A stretch of 64,000 nt of DNA from Mesorhizobium sp. B4-1-4 (GTDB lineage: Bacteria; Pseudomonadota; Alphaproteobacteria; Rhizobiales; Rhizobiaceae). Position numbers and translations under genes: made by a program. Positions 33,305 to 42,915 of this stretch are shown one piece after another. Every line of letters starts with the position of its first letter. Within the stretch, counting starts at the first letter, position 1. A model generated the notes under the pieces. It had not been told where the DNA came from and ran no database searches. It worked only from the letters and a program-made list of their open reading frames with translations. Where the stretch lies: assembly GCF_006439395.2 (NCBI RefSeq), contig NZ_CP083950.1:1860001-1924000 (forward strand), given 5' to 3'.

Positions 33305-33979
33305 TTGGCGCGCGGATTTTTCATCACCTTCGAAGGCGGCGAGGGCGCAGGCAAGTCGACGCAGATCGAGCGGCTGGCGAGAAAGATGCGCGCCAAGAAA
33401 TACGATGTCCTGCTCACGCGCGAACCGGGCGGCTCGCCAGGCGCCGAAGCGGTCAGGCATGTGCTGCTTTCAGGCGCCGCGGAGCCATTCGGGCCGAAGA
33501 TGGAAGCGCTGCTCTTCGCCGCCGCGCGCTCCGACCATGTCGAGCAGGTCATCCGACCCGCGGTCGAGCGCGGCACCATCGTGTTGTGCGACCGCTTTCT
33601 GGATTCCTCGCGTGTCTACCAGGGCGTTACCGGTGGAATCGATCCGGCGTTCATGGAAACGCTGGAGCAGGTCGCGATCAACGGCATGATGCCGGACATG
33701 ACGCTGATCTTCGATATCGATCCGGCCGAGGGCCTCAGGCGCGCGACGCTGCGGCGCGGCAGCGACGCGGGCGCCGACCGCTTCGAAAAGGAGACGCTCG
33801 CCATCCATCAGGCCCGGCGTGATGCCTTCCTGGCCATCGCCGCGGCCGAGCCGGGACGCTGCATCGTCGTCGACGCGTCGGCCGATCCAAACACGGTGGA
33901 GGATGTCGTCACCGCGGCCGTGTTCGCGGCACTCGAGGCGAGGGCACCCGCGCGCAACAGGCAGGCCGCACCGGTATGA
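33305..33979 (+). CDS. tmk: Thymidylate kinase
   Basis: A 224-residue dTMP kinase. The P-loop is [17 protein letters not shown], the dTMP-binding [11 protein letters not shown] motif follows, and [12 protein letters not shown] is the DR(Y/F) motif. It phosphorylates dTMP to dTDP in the cytoplasm. The TTG at 33305 is chosen because it gives the conserved [14 protein letters not shown] beginning and has AAAGG 9 bases upstream; an ATG at 33233 would add 24 nonconserved residues. The 3' end overlaps holB by 4 bases, an arrangement common in Proteobacteria. Confidence 0.93.
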   Translation: MARGFFITFEGGEGAGKSTQIERLARKMRAKKYDVLLTREPGGSPGAEAVRHVLLSGAAEPFGPKMEALLFAAARSDHVEQVIRPAVERGTIVLCDRFLDSSRVYQGVTGGIDPAFMETLEQVAINGMMPDMTLIFDIDPAEGLRRATLRRGSDAGADRFEKETLAIHQARRDAFLAIAAAEPGRCIVVDASADPNTVEDVVTAAVFAALEARAPARNRQAAPV

Positions 33980-35031
33980 TCTTCGAACGCATCGCGCCGG
34001 AACAGCACGATACGCTGGACGGCGTACCCGAGCCCGCCGAAACGCCCCGTCTTGTCGGACACGGGCAGGCGGCCGGCATGCTCGCCGCCGCCTATCGGTC
34101 GGGAAAGCTGCCGCATGCGCTGATCTTCGCCGGACCGGTAGGCATCGGCAAGGCGACGCTGGCCTTCCATCTTGCGCATCATCTGTTGAAATACCCGGCC
34201 TTCGATCAGGCCCCGGAAAGGCTTGCCGTGCCCGATCCGGCGTCGCCGCTGTTTCGCCAGATCGCAACCGGCGCACATCCCGGCGTGCTGCACCTGACCC
34301 GTCCGCTGAACGATAAGACCAAGAGCTTCAAGACCGTCGTCACCGTGGACGAGATCCGCAAGGTCAGCCGCTTCCTGTCGCTGACCTCGCATGACGGCAG
34401 CTACAGGGTGGTGATCGTCGATCCCGCCGACGACATGAATGCCAATGCCGCCAACGCCTTGCTGAAAAACCTCGAGGAGCCGCCGGCAAGAACGCTGTTC
34501 ATTCTCATCGTCCATGCGCCGGGCAGCCTGCTGCCGACGATCCGCTCGCGCTGCCAGGTGGTACGCATGACGCCGCTCGATGCCGACGATTTGCTGGCGG
34601 TGCTGCAGACCGCCGAGCCGCCGCCGCCGGATGATCCGGCAGCACAGGCGGCACTGGTCGAACGGGCAGGGGGCAGCGCCCGCAACGCCATCCTGCTGAC
34701 CCAGTATGGCGGGCTGGAGATCGCCCAGACGCTCGATGGGCTTGTGGCGGCAGGAAAGAGCGACGTCGGCGCAACCTACCGCCTTGCCGAGGCCGTCGCC
34801 GGGCGCGATCAGGCGATCCAGTTCGACATCTTCAATCGCCGGGCGCTCGATCTTTTATCGGACGCGGCAAGCCGGGTGGCCCTGGACGGGGACCTTGCGC
34901 GTGCCAAAGCGTTGTCGGACACTTGGCACGAGGCGCTGAACGCTATATCTGAAACCGACACCTACAATCTCGACAAGAAGCAGCACGCCCTGACCATGAT
35001 CGACCGCCTGAAGTCTGCGATGCGAATGTGA
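33976..35031 (+). CDS. holB: DNA polymerase III delta' subunit
   Basis: A 351-residue clamp-loader subunit. The AAA+ domain has [40 protein letters not shown] (P-loop-like) and [20 protein letters not shown] (Walker B/sensor region). The zinc-binding cysteine module of E. coli delta' is not evident in the insertion around residues 75-100, which is common in alphaproteobacteria. The protein helps to load the sliding clamp during replication. Its ATG overlaps the tmk stop, and it precedes metG by 138 bp, interrupted by a repeat. Confidence 0.92.
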   Translation: MIFERIAPEQHDTLDGVPEPAETPRLVGHGQAAGMLAAAYRSGKLPHALIFAGPVGIGKATLAFHLAHHLLKYPAFDQAPERLAVPDPASPLFRQIATGAHPGVLHLTRPLNDKTKSFKTVVTVDEIRKVSRFLSLTSHDGSYRVVIVDPADDMNANAANALLKNLEEPPARTLFILIVHAPGSLLPTIRSRCQVVRMTPLDADDLLAVLQTAEPPPPDDPAAQAALVERAGGSARNAILLTQYGGLEIAQTLDGLVAAGKSDVGATYRLAEAVAGRDQAIQFDIFNRRALDLLSDAASRVALDGDLARAKALSDTWHEALNAISETDTYNLDKKQHALTMIDRLKSAMRM

Positions 35032-35043
35032 CGGCCTTTTCGA

Positions 35044-35088
35044 TGCATGCCGTTGGCCCAAAACCGGGGTCACTTTTGGCGGCATGCA
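35044..35088. repeat. Dispersed palindromic repeat, family 2, copy A
   Basis: TGCATGCCGTTGGCCCAAAA to CACTTTTGGCGGCATGCA. The outer arms TGCATGCC and GGCATGCA are perfectly inverted and the inner CCAAAA/TTTTGG pair as well. Related copies are at 58461-58506 and 58983-59085. It lies between holB and metG. Confidence 0.7.
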
Positions 35089-35169
35089 TTGGTCTCGGGA
35101 TGGCAATCGCCATTCCGATGCGATATCCACCGCCACGGCTTCCATTCAGACATTCATGACGGTTCATTC

Positions 35170-36723
35170 ATGTCACGCGACACATTCTACATCACGACCG
35201 CGATCTCCTATCCGAACGGCAAGCCGCATATCGGCCATGCCTACGAGCTAATCGCCACCGACGCGCTCGCCCGTTTCCAGCGGCTCGACGGCAAGCAAGT
35301 CTTCTTCCTGACGGGCACCGACGAGCACGGAATCAAGATGCTGCAGACGGCGAAGCGCGAAGGCATTTCGGCACGCGAACTGGCCGATAGCAATTCAGCC
35401 GATTTCAAGCGCATGGCGGCCGCGCTCAACGCCTCCAACGACGATTTCATCCGCACCACGGAAGAACGGCATTACGCGTCTTCGCAGGCGATCTGGAAGG
35501 CGATGGACGCCAATGGCGATATCTACAAGGGCGGCTATGCCGGCTGGTACTCGGTGCGCGACGAAGCCTATTACGGCGAGGAGGAGACGGAGGTCCGTCC
35601 CGACAATGTCCGCTATGGACCACAGGGCACGCCTGTCGAATGGGTGGAGGAGGAGAGCTATTTCTTCCGCCTCTCGGCCTATCAGGACAAGCTCATTGCC
35701 CTCTATGAAAACCAGCCCGACTTCATCGGCCCGGCCGAGCGGCGCAATGAGGTGATGAGCTTCGTCAAATCGGGGCTGAAAGACCTGTCGATCTCGCGCA
35801 CGACCTTTGATTGGGGCGTGCCGGTGCCTGGCGACGACAAGCACGTGATGTATGTGTGGGTCGACGCGTTGACCAATTATATTACCGGTGTCGGCTATCC
35901 CGATGAAAAGGCTGATAATTGGCGCTTCTGGCCGGCCGATGCACATATCATCGGCAAGGATATTGTGCGCTTCCATGCGGTCTATTGGCCAGCCTTCCTG
36001 ATGTCGGCTGGCATCCCGCTGCCGAAGCGCGTTTTCGGCCACGGCTTCCTGTTCAACCGCGGCGAGAAGATGTCGAAATCGGTCGGCAACGTCATCGACC
36101 CATTCACCATGATCGAGCATTACGGTCTCGACCAGGTACGCTATTTCTTCCTGCGCGAAGTGCCGTTCGGCCAGGACGGCAGCTACAGCCATGAAGCGAT
36201 CGTGAACCGCACCAACGCCGATCTCGCCAACGGCCTCGGAAATCTGGCGCAGCGCTCGCTGTCGATGATCGCCAAGAATTGCGGCGGCGTGGTGCCGAAG
36301 CGCGGCGACCTGACCGATGCCGACAGCACGATCCTGGATCAGGCGGCGGCCGCTCTTGCCACCGCGCGCAAGGCGATGGCCGAACAAGGCATCCATCTGG
36401 CGCTGGCGGCGATCTTCGGCGTCGTGGCGGAAGCCGATCGGTATTTCGCCGGGCAGGAGCCATGGGCGCTGAAAAAGACCAATCCGGAGCGCATGGAAAC
36501 GGTGCTGTGGACGACAGCCGAAGTGGTACGGCGCGTGGCGATGCTGTGCCAGCCCTACATTCCGGGATCGGCCTCGAAGCTGCTTGACCTGCTGGCGGTG
36601 CCGGCGGACAGGCGCGACTTCGTGCACGTCCACGCCGATCATGCGCTTGTCCCGGGTTCCGCCTTGCCTGTGCCGGAAGGTGTGTTTCCGCGTTACGTCG
36701 ACCAGCCGGACGCGAACGCCTGA
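35170..36723 (+). CDS. metG: Methionyl-tRNA synthetase
   Basis: A 517-residue class I synthetase. [12 protein letters not shown] carries the HIGH motif and [15 protein letters not shown] the KMSKS motif. It has the short connective peptide without a zinc knuckle and no C-terminal EMAP-like domain, as in many alphaproteobacteria. It charges tRNA-Met and initiator tRNA. The ATG at 35170 gives the conserved [20 protein letters not shown] start; the ribosome binding site is weak. Its stop overlaps the tatD start (TGATG). Confidence 0.95.
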   Translation: MSRDTFYITTAISYPNGKPHIGHAYELIATDALARFQRLDGKQVFFLTGTDEHGIKMLQTAKREGISARELADSNSADFKRMAAALNASNDDFIRTTEERHYASSQAIWKAMDANGDIYKGGYAGWYSVRDEAYYGEEETEVRPDNVRYGPQGTPVEWVEEESYFFRLSAYQDKLIALYENQPDFIGPAERRNEVMSFVKSGLKDLSISRTTFDWGVPVPGDDKHVMYVWVDALTNYITGVGYPDEKADNWRFWPADAHIIGKDIVRFHAVYWPAFLMSAGIPLPKRVFGHGFLFNRGEKMSKSVGNVIDPFTMIEHYGLDQVRYFFLREVPFGQDGSYSHEAIVNRTNADLANGLGNLAQRSLSMIAKNCGGVVPKRGDLTDADSTILDQAAAALATARKAMAEQGIHLALAAIFGVVAEADRYFAGQEPWALKKTNPERMETVLWTTAEVVRRVAMLCQPYIPGSASKLLDLLAVPADRRDFVHVHADHALVPGSALPVPEGVFPRYVDQPDANA

Positions 36724-37523
36724 TGCTCGTCGACAGCCACTGCCATCTGGATTTTCCAGATTTCGCCGAGGAGCGGGCGGCCATTGTCGCCCGCGCCGTG
36801 GCGGCCGGCATCGGCCGCATGGTGACGATATCGACCCGTGTGAAGCGATTTCAGCAAATTCTTGAAATCGCGGAGACTTTCGACGAGGTGTATTGCTCGG
36901 TCGGCACCCATCCGCACAATGCCGCAGAAGAGCTCGACGTTACTGCCGCCGACCTTGTCCGTTTATCGGCTCACCCCAAGGTGGTGGCGATCGGCGAGGC
37001 CGGGCTTGATTATTTCTACGACAAGGCGCCTCGCGATGCGCAAGCGCAGGGCTTTCGCGCCCACATCGCCGCCGCTCGCGAAACCGGACTGCCTCTGGTC
37101 ATCCATTCGCGCGACGCCGACGAGGACATGGCCGATATCCTCGAGCAGGAAACGGGGAAGGGTGCCTTTCCTTTCATCCTGCACTGTTTCTCGTCGGGTC
37201 GCCAGCTGGCCGAGGTGGGCGTTTCGCTTGGCGGCTATGTGTCGTTCTCAGGCATACTGACATTCAAGAATTCTGCCGAATTGCGCGCCATCGCCGCCGA
37301 TGTGCCGCATGACCGGCTGCTCGTCGAGACCGACGCGCCATATCTGGCGCCAGTACCATTCCGCGCCAAGCGCAACGAGCCGGCCTATGTCGCGCAAACC
37401 GCCAAGGTGCTGGCCGAGACGATCGGGGTCGGTGAGGCTGAAATCGCTGCATTGACGACGAACAACTTCTTTCGGCTGTTTGGAAAAATGCCGCGCCCGG
37501 ACCAGCGGGCGTCCAACGCATGA
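36723..37523 (+). CDS. TatD-family metal-dependent hydrolase
   Basis: A 266-residue TIM-barrel phosphoesterase. The metal-binding HxH is in DSHCHLDFPDF, a conserved glutamate lies in AIGEAGLDYFYD, a histidine in VIHSRDADED and another in LHCFSSG, and the aspartate in VETDAPYLAP. TatD-family members are 3'-5' exonucleases or deoxyribonucleases. It is translationally coupled to metG (TGATG) and to the next gene (ATGA). Confidence 0.93.
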   Translation: MLVDSHCHLDFPDFAEERAAIVARAVAAGIGRMVTISTRVKRFQQILEIAETFDEVYCSVGTHPHNAAEELDVTAADLVRLSAHPKVVAIGEAGLDYFYDKAPRDAQAQGFRAHIAAARETGLPLVIHSRDADEDMADILEQETGKGAFPFILHCFSSGRQLAEVGVSLGGYVSFSGILTFKNSAELRAIAADVPHDRLLVETDAPYLAPVPFRAKRNEPAYVAQTAKVLAETIGVGEAEIAALTTNNFFRLFGKMPRPDQRASNA

Positions 37524-38338
37524 GCGACAGCCTGCGCGTCACCGTTCTCGGCTGCGGCTCGTCGCCAGGTACGCCGCGCATCACTGGCGACTGGGGCAAA
37601 TGCGACCCGGAAAATCCAAGGAACCGGCGCACGCGCACGGCAGCGCTGGTCGAGCGGATCGCCGCGAACGGCAATCGCACGACCGTCGTCATCGACACCG
37701 GACCGGATTTCCGCCAGCAGATGTTGATGGCCTCTGTCAGGCGCATTGACGCGGCCGTCTATACCCATCCGCACGCGGACCACATTCACGGCATCGACGA
37801 TCTACGCGGCTTCGTCCTCGATCAGCGCCAGCGGATCGATATCCACGCCGACCAGCCAACGATGCTGCGGCTGCGCCAGGCGTTCGGCTATTGCTTCGAG
37901 ACACCAGCAGGCAGTTCCTATCCGCCGATCGTCGAAGCCCACATCATCGACCACGCCAAGCCGGTGGTGATCGAGGGAGAGGGGGGTGCCCTCGCCCTCG
38001 AGCCTTTGCCACAGATCCACGGCGATATCATCTCGCTCGGCTTTCGCGTCGGGACGCTGGCCTACTGCCCTGATATCAGCGACTTTCCCGATGCCACCGT
38101 CGAAAAGTTGCGCGCCCTTGAAGTTCTGATCATCGACGCGTTGCAATACAGGACGCATCCGAGCCACCTGTCGCTTGGCCAGGCGCTTGAATGGATCGAA
38201 AAGCTGGCGCCGAAACAGGCTGTGCTGACGCACATGCACGTGCCGCTCGACTACGCCACGGTCAAGGGCGAAGTGCCTGCTAACGTCACCCCGGCCTATG
38301 ACGGCATGGTGATCGAAATTCCCTATGAATCAGCGTGA
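37520..38338 (+). CDS. MBL-fold metallo-hydrolase, PhnP-like
   Basis: A 272-residue metallo-beta-lactamase-fold protein. TVLGCGSSPGTPRITGDWG and CDPENPRNRRTRTA are at the N-terminus, the metal motif is THPHADHIHGIDD, and distal ligands lie in PQIHGDI, CPDISD and THMHVPLDY. The GCGSS...CDPxNPKNRR-type opening is typical of PhnP-like phosphodiesterases that hydrolyse cyclic phosphates. The typical gene order metG-tatD-MBL is kept. Physiological substrate unknown. It is the last gene of the run. Confidence 0.9.
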   Translation: MSDSLRVTVLGCGSSPGTPRITGDWGKCDPENPRNRRTRTAALVERIAANGNRTTVVIDTGPDFRQQMLMASVRRIDAAVYTHPHADHIHGIDDLRGFVLDQRQRIDIHADQPTMLRLRQAFGYCFETPAGSSYPPIVEAHIIDHAKPVVIEGEGGALALEPLPQIHGDIISLGFRVGTLAYCPDISDFPDATVEKLRALEVLIIDALQYRTHPSHLSLGQALEWIEKLAPKQAVLTHMHVPLDYATVKGEVPANVTPAYDGMVIEIPYESA

Positions 38339-38351
38339 TACGAACGGTCCC

Positions 38352-39112
38352 TCATGAGGACGTTCGGCTCCTTGGGCCAAATATCAGCAGCATTCCAATC
38401 CGCTCATAGCCCATGCTGGGATAAAGCAGCGCTCCGGCGTGGGTCGCCATCAACACCGAGCATCGCGACCCACGGACCTGGTCATCGTGCAGCATTTTAG
38501 CCATCAGCGCCTTGCCGATGCCGCGACGCCGTTGTGAAGGCTCGACATACATGTCCGCGCACCAGGTTGCGCCGACAGCGTTCACGCTGCGGACGCGCCC
38601 AACGATATCGTCGCCTTCGACCGCCACATACTGGGGAACGGCGCGCCGTCGCCGAGCAGATCGGTCGCGATCGGCCGCCTGCGCATGATCTTTCGCAACT
38701 GCGCGGCCCGTTCGGCTGTGCGCACACGTTCGATCAAGACGAGAGCTGGCGGGCTCGGTATCCAGCGCAGGGGCTGAACGAAAAAGCCTTCCGTCCGCAG
38801 CAGCCGATAGCCGAGCGCTTTGTAGGCGGTTCGGGCTGGTCCATCCGATTCGTCGTTCGCGATCACGACGGAAACAGCAAAACCCGGCCGCGCATGCTGC
38901 CGCACGATCGCATCAGCTTCCTCGGCGGCGACGTCATGGACGACCCATTCCTCGCTGCGATAGTCGCGAGGATTCTTGCGCTCGGCATCGCGCATCAGCC
39001 ACAATGGTCCGACGCGGCTGGCTTCGTAGGGAAAGGTTCGGCTTCTGCCCGTGCTGTAGCCATGCACGAACACTTCAATCGCCACTTCGATCTCACGCCT
39101 TGCTGTCGTCAT
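38352..39112 (-). pseudogene. GNAT-family N-acetyltransferase with one frameshift
   Basis: The N-terminal part reads from 39112 (TTARREIEVAIEVFVHGYST, later RKIMRRRPIATDLLGDGAPF). At about 38630 the frame must shift by one base to continue with YVAVEGDDIVGRVRSVNAVG and the acetyl-CoA loop YVEPSQRRRGIGKALM. Adding one C to the run in TTCCCCAG restores GDGAPFPQYVAVEGD. The second part ends at 38352. Repaired it would be about 253 residues. The homopolymer position makes a sequencing error as likely as real decay. Confidence 0.75.
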
Positions 39113-39369
39113 TCACGCAGCGTAGCGTTGGCCATCAGCTCAAGGCAACACGCATCGATCGATGCCAAACCCATGAAAATCAGCGGCAATTCCCAGCCGT
39201 CGGGAAATGTTTAAGTTCCATAATCTATCTTATGCGACTTTCGGACGTGGTTGTGGAAGAGCCGCCGCTGGCGATCTTGCGCGGGCCGGCACCTTGCGCC
39301 CTGAACGGCTTGGCTTGGGATTTCGTCCGATCACAACCATCCTGCACACGTTCGGCTCCAAAGTTCATC
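39113..39369. other. 257-bp divergent intergenic region
   Basis: Holds the promoters of the leftward GNAT remnant and the rightward arginase-family gene. A perfect 14-bp palindrome GCATCGATCGATGC lies at 39152-39165 and may be an operator. No gene is supported. Confidence 0.4.
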
Positions 39370-40515
39370 ATGACCGTATCGACCTCGTTCCTGGGCTTTC
39401 CCGATCACCACGCTGGTGGCCAGACGCCCCGGGCGGTTATCTTCGGAGCCGGCCACGGCAGCACCTATCCAGGCAAGGACAGCAGCGGCCATGCCTTGGC
39501 CGCCGACGCGATCCGGGCCGCGAGCCAGGACGATGCCGCACTCATCGAGCACTGGGATTTCGATCTCGGCGGGCCGCTGTTCGACAGCAAGGCGATCTGC
39601 TGCATCGACGCCGGCGACATCTTGACCATCCTGCACGACAATGCCGGCAACCGGGCCCGTATCGAGGCAAAGACGCGCGAGATCCTGTCCTTGCCAGGCG
39701 TGCCCATCCTGCTCGGCGGCGACTGTTCCGTGACCATTCCCTTCCTCGCCAGCTTTGCCGACCATGGACCGATCTGGGTCCTGCAGATCGACGCCCATAT
39801 CGACTGGCGCGACGAGGTCCATGGCGAACGCTACGGCTATTCCAGCCCGATGCATCGTGCGAGCGAGATGACGCATGTCGCCGGCATCGTACAGGTCGGC
39901 CTGCGCAGCGTCGGCAGCGCACGTATCGCCGACGTCGAAGCGGCACAGCGCTATGGCAGCCGTTTCGTGACCGCACGCCAGATTCACGCCCAGGGCGTCG
40001 AAGCCGCCCTTCGGCATATTCCGGAAGGAGCGCGGGTCGTCGTCACCCTCGATTGCGACAGCATCGACCCAGGCATCATGCCGGGCGTGGCGGCGCGCAC
40101 GCCCGGCGGCCTCACCTACACGCAGGTCATCGATCTGATCGCGGGTCTCGGCAAGCGGGCCAGGATCGCCGGATTCGATCTCGTCGAGTTCTATCCGCCC
40201 GCCGACATTGACGGCCTGTCGGCGCTGACCGCCGCGCGCCTTCTCGTCAATGTGATCGGCACCATCGTCCGGCAGTTTAAAACCTCGCTCGTACACCGAT
40301 CTAAAAAGGCTGTCCAAAAAGGAACGATTCATCACCAACCTTATCGGGCGCCCTGCTCACTCGACGATGCGGATCTGATATGTCAGAACGTGTTTGGCGG
40401 TAGGCTCGATCAGCATGACGCCAAGCTTGTCGCGGAACTCGCCGTCGAAGTCCCCCGGGCTCGCGATACCGTGCCAGGGTTCGATGCACAGGAACGGGGC
40501 ACCGCCCGGCTTTGA
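39370..40515 (+). CDS. Arginase/agmatinase-family ureohydrolase with run-on 3' end
   Basis: A ureohydrolase-fold protein. Mn-binding motifs are GGDCSVTIP (the usual GGDHS histidine is cysteine), DAHIDWRDE and TLDCDSIDPG, and a conserved EFYPPADIDGLSA motif lies near the C-terminus. It would hydrolyse agmatine, arginine or a related guanidino compound to urea. The domain ends naturally near NVIGTIVRQ (about 40275). The frame then continues for 80 codons to 40515, antisense to the end of the epimerase gene. A TAA lies one frame away at 40278-40280, so a small indel probably removed the stop. No ribosome binding site is clear at 39370. Confidence 0.8.
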   Translation: MTVSTSFLGFPDHHAGGQTPRAVIFGAGHGSTYPGKDSSGHALAADAIRAASQDDAALIEHWDFDLGGPLFDSKAICCIDAGDILTILHDNAGNRARIEAKTREILSLPGVPILLGGDCSVTIPFLASFADHGPIWVLQIDAHIDWRDEVHGERYGYSSPMHRASEMTHVAGIVQVGLRSVGSARIADVEAAQRYGSRFVTARQIHAQGVEAALRHIPEGARVVVTLDCDSIDPGIMPGVAARTPGGLTYTQVIDLIAGLGKRARIAGFDLVEFYPPADIDGLSALTAARLLVNVIGTIVRQFKTSLVHRSKKAVQKGTIHHQPYRAPCSLDDADLICQNVFGGRLDQHDAKLVAELAVEVPRARDTVPGFDAQERGTARL

Positions 40516-41229
40516 CCAGATGCCCAGTTCCTCAAATCCCAACCATGTCATTTCGATCGCCGGACCACGCTCGGCCCCATAGCGCACGCTGGTGCCGGCA
40601 GGCTGATCCAGGATGACGGCGTCGTCGTCGAACAGCCGTTCGGAGAGCGTCAGTGTCCTGCCTTTGATCGGTGTTGGCCACGACTTCGGAAGCAGTAGGC
40701 CATCCTTGAGCCGGCGGATCGGCGCCGGTTCGGCCTCGGCAAAGGTCAGCCGGTAGGCCTCCTTGGGCAATTCCGGCAACAACGGCCAATTGAATGCCGG
40801 GTGTGCGCCGATCGAGGCCGGTAACGGCTCGTCACCAGTATTGGTGATCTCGAAGTTCACACGAAGCTGCTGGGGCTCCAGCGTGTAGGTCACGGCCAAC
40901 CGAAAGGCGAAGGGGTAGTGCGCACGCGTGTCGGCATCGTCGGTGAGAACCAACGTACAGGATCGAGGTCCCCTCTCCGCCCAGTCGAAAGGCTTGTCGC
41001 GCGCGAAGCCGTGCTGCGTCATCGGATAGGTCCTGCCGCGATGGCGCAGTTGGTCGCTCTTCAGCCGGCCGACGATCGGGAACAGCACTGGAGAATGGCG
41101 GCGCCAGGCTGGTCCGGCCTGCCACAGGAACTCAAACCCCTGCGCATCCCGTAGCGAAACCAGTTCGGCACCCTGCCCGGTTATAACAGCCGAGATGCCG
41201 TCGCCATGAAGCGTTTGGCTGTCTGCCAC
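40357..41229 (-). CDS. Aldose 1-epimerase family protein
   Basis: A 290-residue galactose-mutarotase-fold protein. It contains GAELVSLRDAQGFEFLWQAG, PVLFPIVGRLKSDQLRHRG, HGFARDKPFDW and ASIGAHPAFNWPL, typical of the YeaD/LacX-like branch. These enzymes interconvert anomers of aldoses or hexose-6-phosphates. The GTG at 41229 is used, with GAGGA just upstream; longer readings run into unrelated sequence. It converges with the arginase-family gene, whose run-on end overlaps it by 159 bp. Confidence 0.85.
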   Translation of the reverse strand: MADSQTLHGDGISAVITGQGAELVSLRDAQGFEFLWQAGPAWRRHSPVLFPIVGRLKSDQLRHRGRTYPMTQHGFARDKPFDWAERGPRSCTLVLTDDADTRAHYPFAFRLAVTYTLEPQQLRVNFEITNTGDEPLPASIGAHPAFNWPLLPELPKEAYRLTFAEAEPAPIRRLKDGLLLPKSWPTPIKGRTLTLSERLFDDDAVILDQPAGTSVRYGAERGPAIEMTWLGFEELGIWSKPGGAPFLCIEPWHGIASPGDFDGEFRDKLGVMLIEPTAKHVLTYQIRIVE

Positions 41230-41322
41230 ATGTCCTCGCGCGATGTTGAAGGCTGGTGCGGCGCGCAGACTAGCAAAAGCTCTCGGGGACTCAAGATGTA
41301 GCCAGGTCTTGCCGGAACGAAT

Positions 41323-41350
41323 TGTGGCCGGAGGATTTCTCCTCCGGCCA
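41323..41350 (-). terminator. Perfect 12-bp stem hairpin
   Basis: GTGGCCGGAGGA and TCCTCCGGCCAC are perfectly complementary around the loop TTTC. It lies 52 bp beyond the stop of the Bax-inhibitor gene and 94 bp upstream of the epimerase start. There is no U-tract, so it may act as an RNA-stabilising 3' hairpin or a weak terminator. Confidence 0.6.
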
Positions 41351-41402
41351 CCTCTCCGCATCAAGGACGACAATCCTCGCCCTTGCCCACAGCGGACAGT
41401 CG

Positions 41403-42119
41403 TTACTCGCGCTCGCCGGTGAAATTCAGCAGCAGCTGGAAGATGTTGATGAAGTTCAGATAGAGCGAGAAGGCGCCGAAGACGGCCAGCTTCTGTCGAG
41501 ATTCGGCATCGAAATTCTCGGCATACTGTTCCTTGATCGTCTGCGTGTCCCAGGCGGTCAGGCCGATGAAGACAGCGATGCCGATCACCGAGATGGCGAA
41601 CTGCAGCGCGGTCGAGCCGAGGAAGATGTTGACGATGCTGGCGATCACCACGCCGATCAGGCCCATGATCAGGAACGACGAGAACTGCGTCAGATCGCGC
41701 CTGGTCGTGTAGCCATAAAGGCTGGTGGCACCGAACATGGTGGCGGCAATGAAGAAGGTGCGCGCGATGCTGGTTCCGGTGAAGACCAGGAACACCGAGG
41801 CGAGCGACAGGCCCATCACCGCGCAGAACGCCCAGAACATCATCTGGGCGCTGGCAGCCGACATGGTCTGCATCTTGAACGAAAACAGCATGACGAATGC
41901 GAGCGGCGCCAGCATCACCACCCACTTCAGCGGGCTGGAGAAGATCGGCACATAGAGCGCCGGCGTCGACGACACCATGAAGGCGACCAGGCCGGTGACC
42001 ACGAGGCCGAGACCCATATAGTTGTAGACGCGCAGCATGTGCTGCCGCAGGCCCTCGTCGTACATGGCACCGGTTTGGGTGCCCGTTCCCACGGGGTATC
42101 CCAGATTGGGGGTATTCAT
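41403..42119 (-). CDS. Bax inhibitor-1/YccA family membrane protein
   Basis: A 238-residue protein with seven hydrophobic helices. Conserved segments are RQHMLRVYNYMGLGLVVTGL near the N-terminus, SLYGYTTRRDLTQFSSFL in the middle and LTAWDTQTIKEQYAEN near the end; the last contains the aspartates that form the pH-sensitive latch in BsYetJ-type proteins. Members are proposed calcium leak channels or FtsH-associated regulators. AAGGAGCACCC precedes the ATG. It follows the anti-sigma gene by 22 bp and may be part of that transcript. Confidence 0.92.
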   Translation of the reverse strand: MNTPNLGYPVGTGTQTGAMYDEGLRQHMLRVYNYMGLGLVVTGLVAFMVSSTPALYVPIFSSPLKWVVMLAPLAFVMLFSFKMQTMSAASAQMMFWAFCAVMGLSLASVFLVFTGTSIARTFFIAATMFGATSLYGYTTRRDLTQFSSFLIMGLIGVVIASIVNIFLGSTALQFAISVIGIAVFIGLTAWDTQTIKEQYAENFDAESRQKLAVFGAFSLYLNFINIFQLLLNFTGERE

Positions 42120-42141
42120 TGGGTGCTCCTTTGTGAATCGG

Positions 42142-42915
42142 TCAGTAAAGCGTTTTGGCGAGCGTCTCGGCGGCGCGGTCGAGATCATGAACTCCGCTGC
42201 GCGCGACCACCGCATAGGCGACCTCGCCGATCTGGAAGTAGGCCGCGGAAATGTCGCCCGACGGCGCAACGGTCGGCTTGACCACGTCGAAGGTTCCCGG
42301 CCGGATCGCAAACAGCGACACCAGGCCCATGTCCGTGGTATCAGCCGCCATCTCGACGCTCGGGCCGAAACGTGATGGATAGACCTGCACGTCGCGCACC
42401 TTCCAGTCCTTGGGCAGCGACGGCATGACGATCGCGGTCGCCGCACGGATCTCGCCGGCATTGTAGTTGTGTGCTTCCTGCTGCGAGGGCATGGTTTCGC
42501 GCACCAGCGTCGTCCTGTGTGCCCGCACCGCATCGTCGACATAGGCAGGCGGCTGCGGCGAAGCGACGACCTTGGTCACCGACATCGGCCCGATTATGCC
42601 GTTCGCCAGCCAGCCGGCGGCAACGAAGGCGGCAACGGCGGCAGCGCGCTGCAAGACGCCGAAGATTCGGCCGCGGGCAAGCCCCCTCTCCAACCGGCGG
42701 GCCGCATCAGCGGTCGCCGGCCGCGCCATGCCTTTCGAGCCGGCGAGCGCAACACGCAGTTCATCGCGGGTCCTGAGATCCGACATTACGCGCGCGGCCG
42801 CCTCCGGACGGATCGACAGGAAGGCCTCGACCTCGATGCGGCGGGTGACATCAAGCTGGTCGTCGACATAGGCATCGAGGTCGGTGTCGGTCACGGGGTC
42901 GACAAGAGCGGTCAT
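42142..42915 (-). CDS. Anti-sigma factor, membrane-anchored
   Basis: A 257-residue protein. The N-terminal cytoplasmic part TDTDLDAYVDDQLDVTRRIE is typical of anti-sigma domains. One membrane helix lies around residues 88-108 (AAAVAAFVAAGWLANGIIG), and the remainder is periplasmic. No HxxxCxxC zinc motif is present. It would hold the adjacent ECF sigma factor inactive until a periplasmic signal arrives. Its start overlaps the sigma gene by 4 bases (ATGA), the usual coupling for such pairs. Confidence 0.85.
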   Translation of the reverse strand: MTALVDPVTDTDLDAYVDDQLDVTRRIEVEAFLSIRPEAAARVMSDLRTRDELRVALAGSKGMARPATADAARRLERGLARGRIFGVLQRAAAVAAFVAAGWLANGIIGPMSVTKVVASPQPPAYVDDAVRAHRTTLVRETMPSQQEAHNYNAGEIRAATAIVMPSLPKDWKVRDVQVYPSRFGPSVEMAADTTDMGLVSLFAIRPGTFDVVKPTVAPSGDISAAYFQIGEVAYAVVARSGVHDLDRAAETLAKTLY

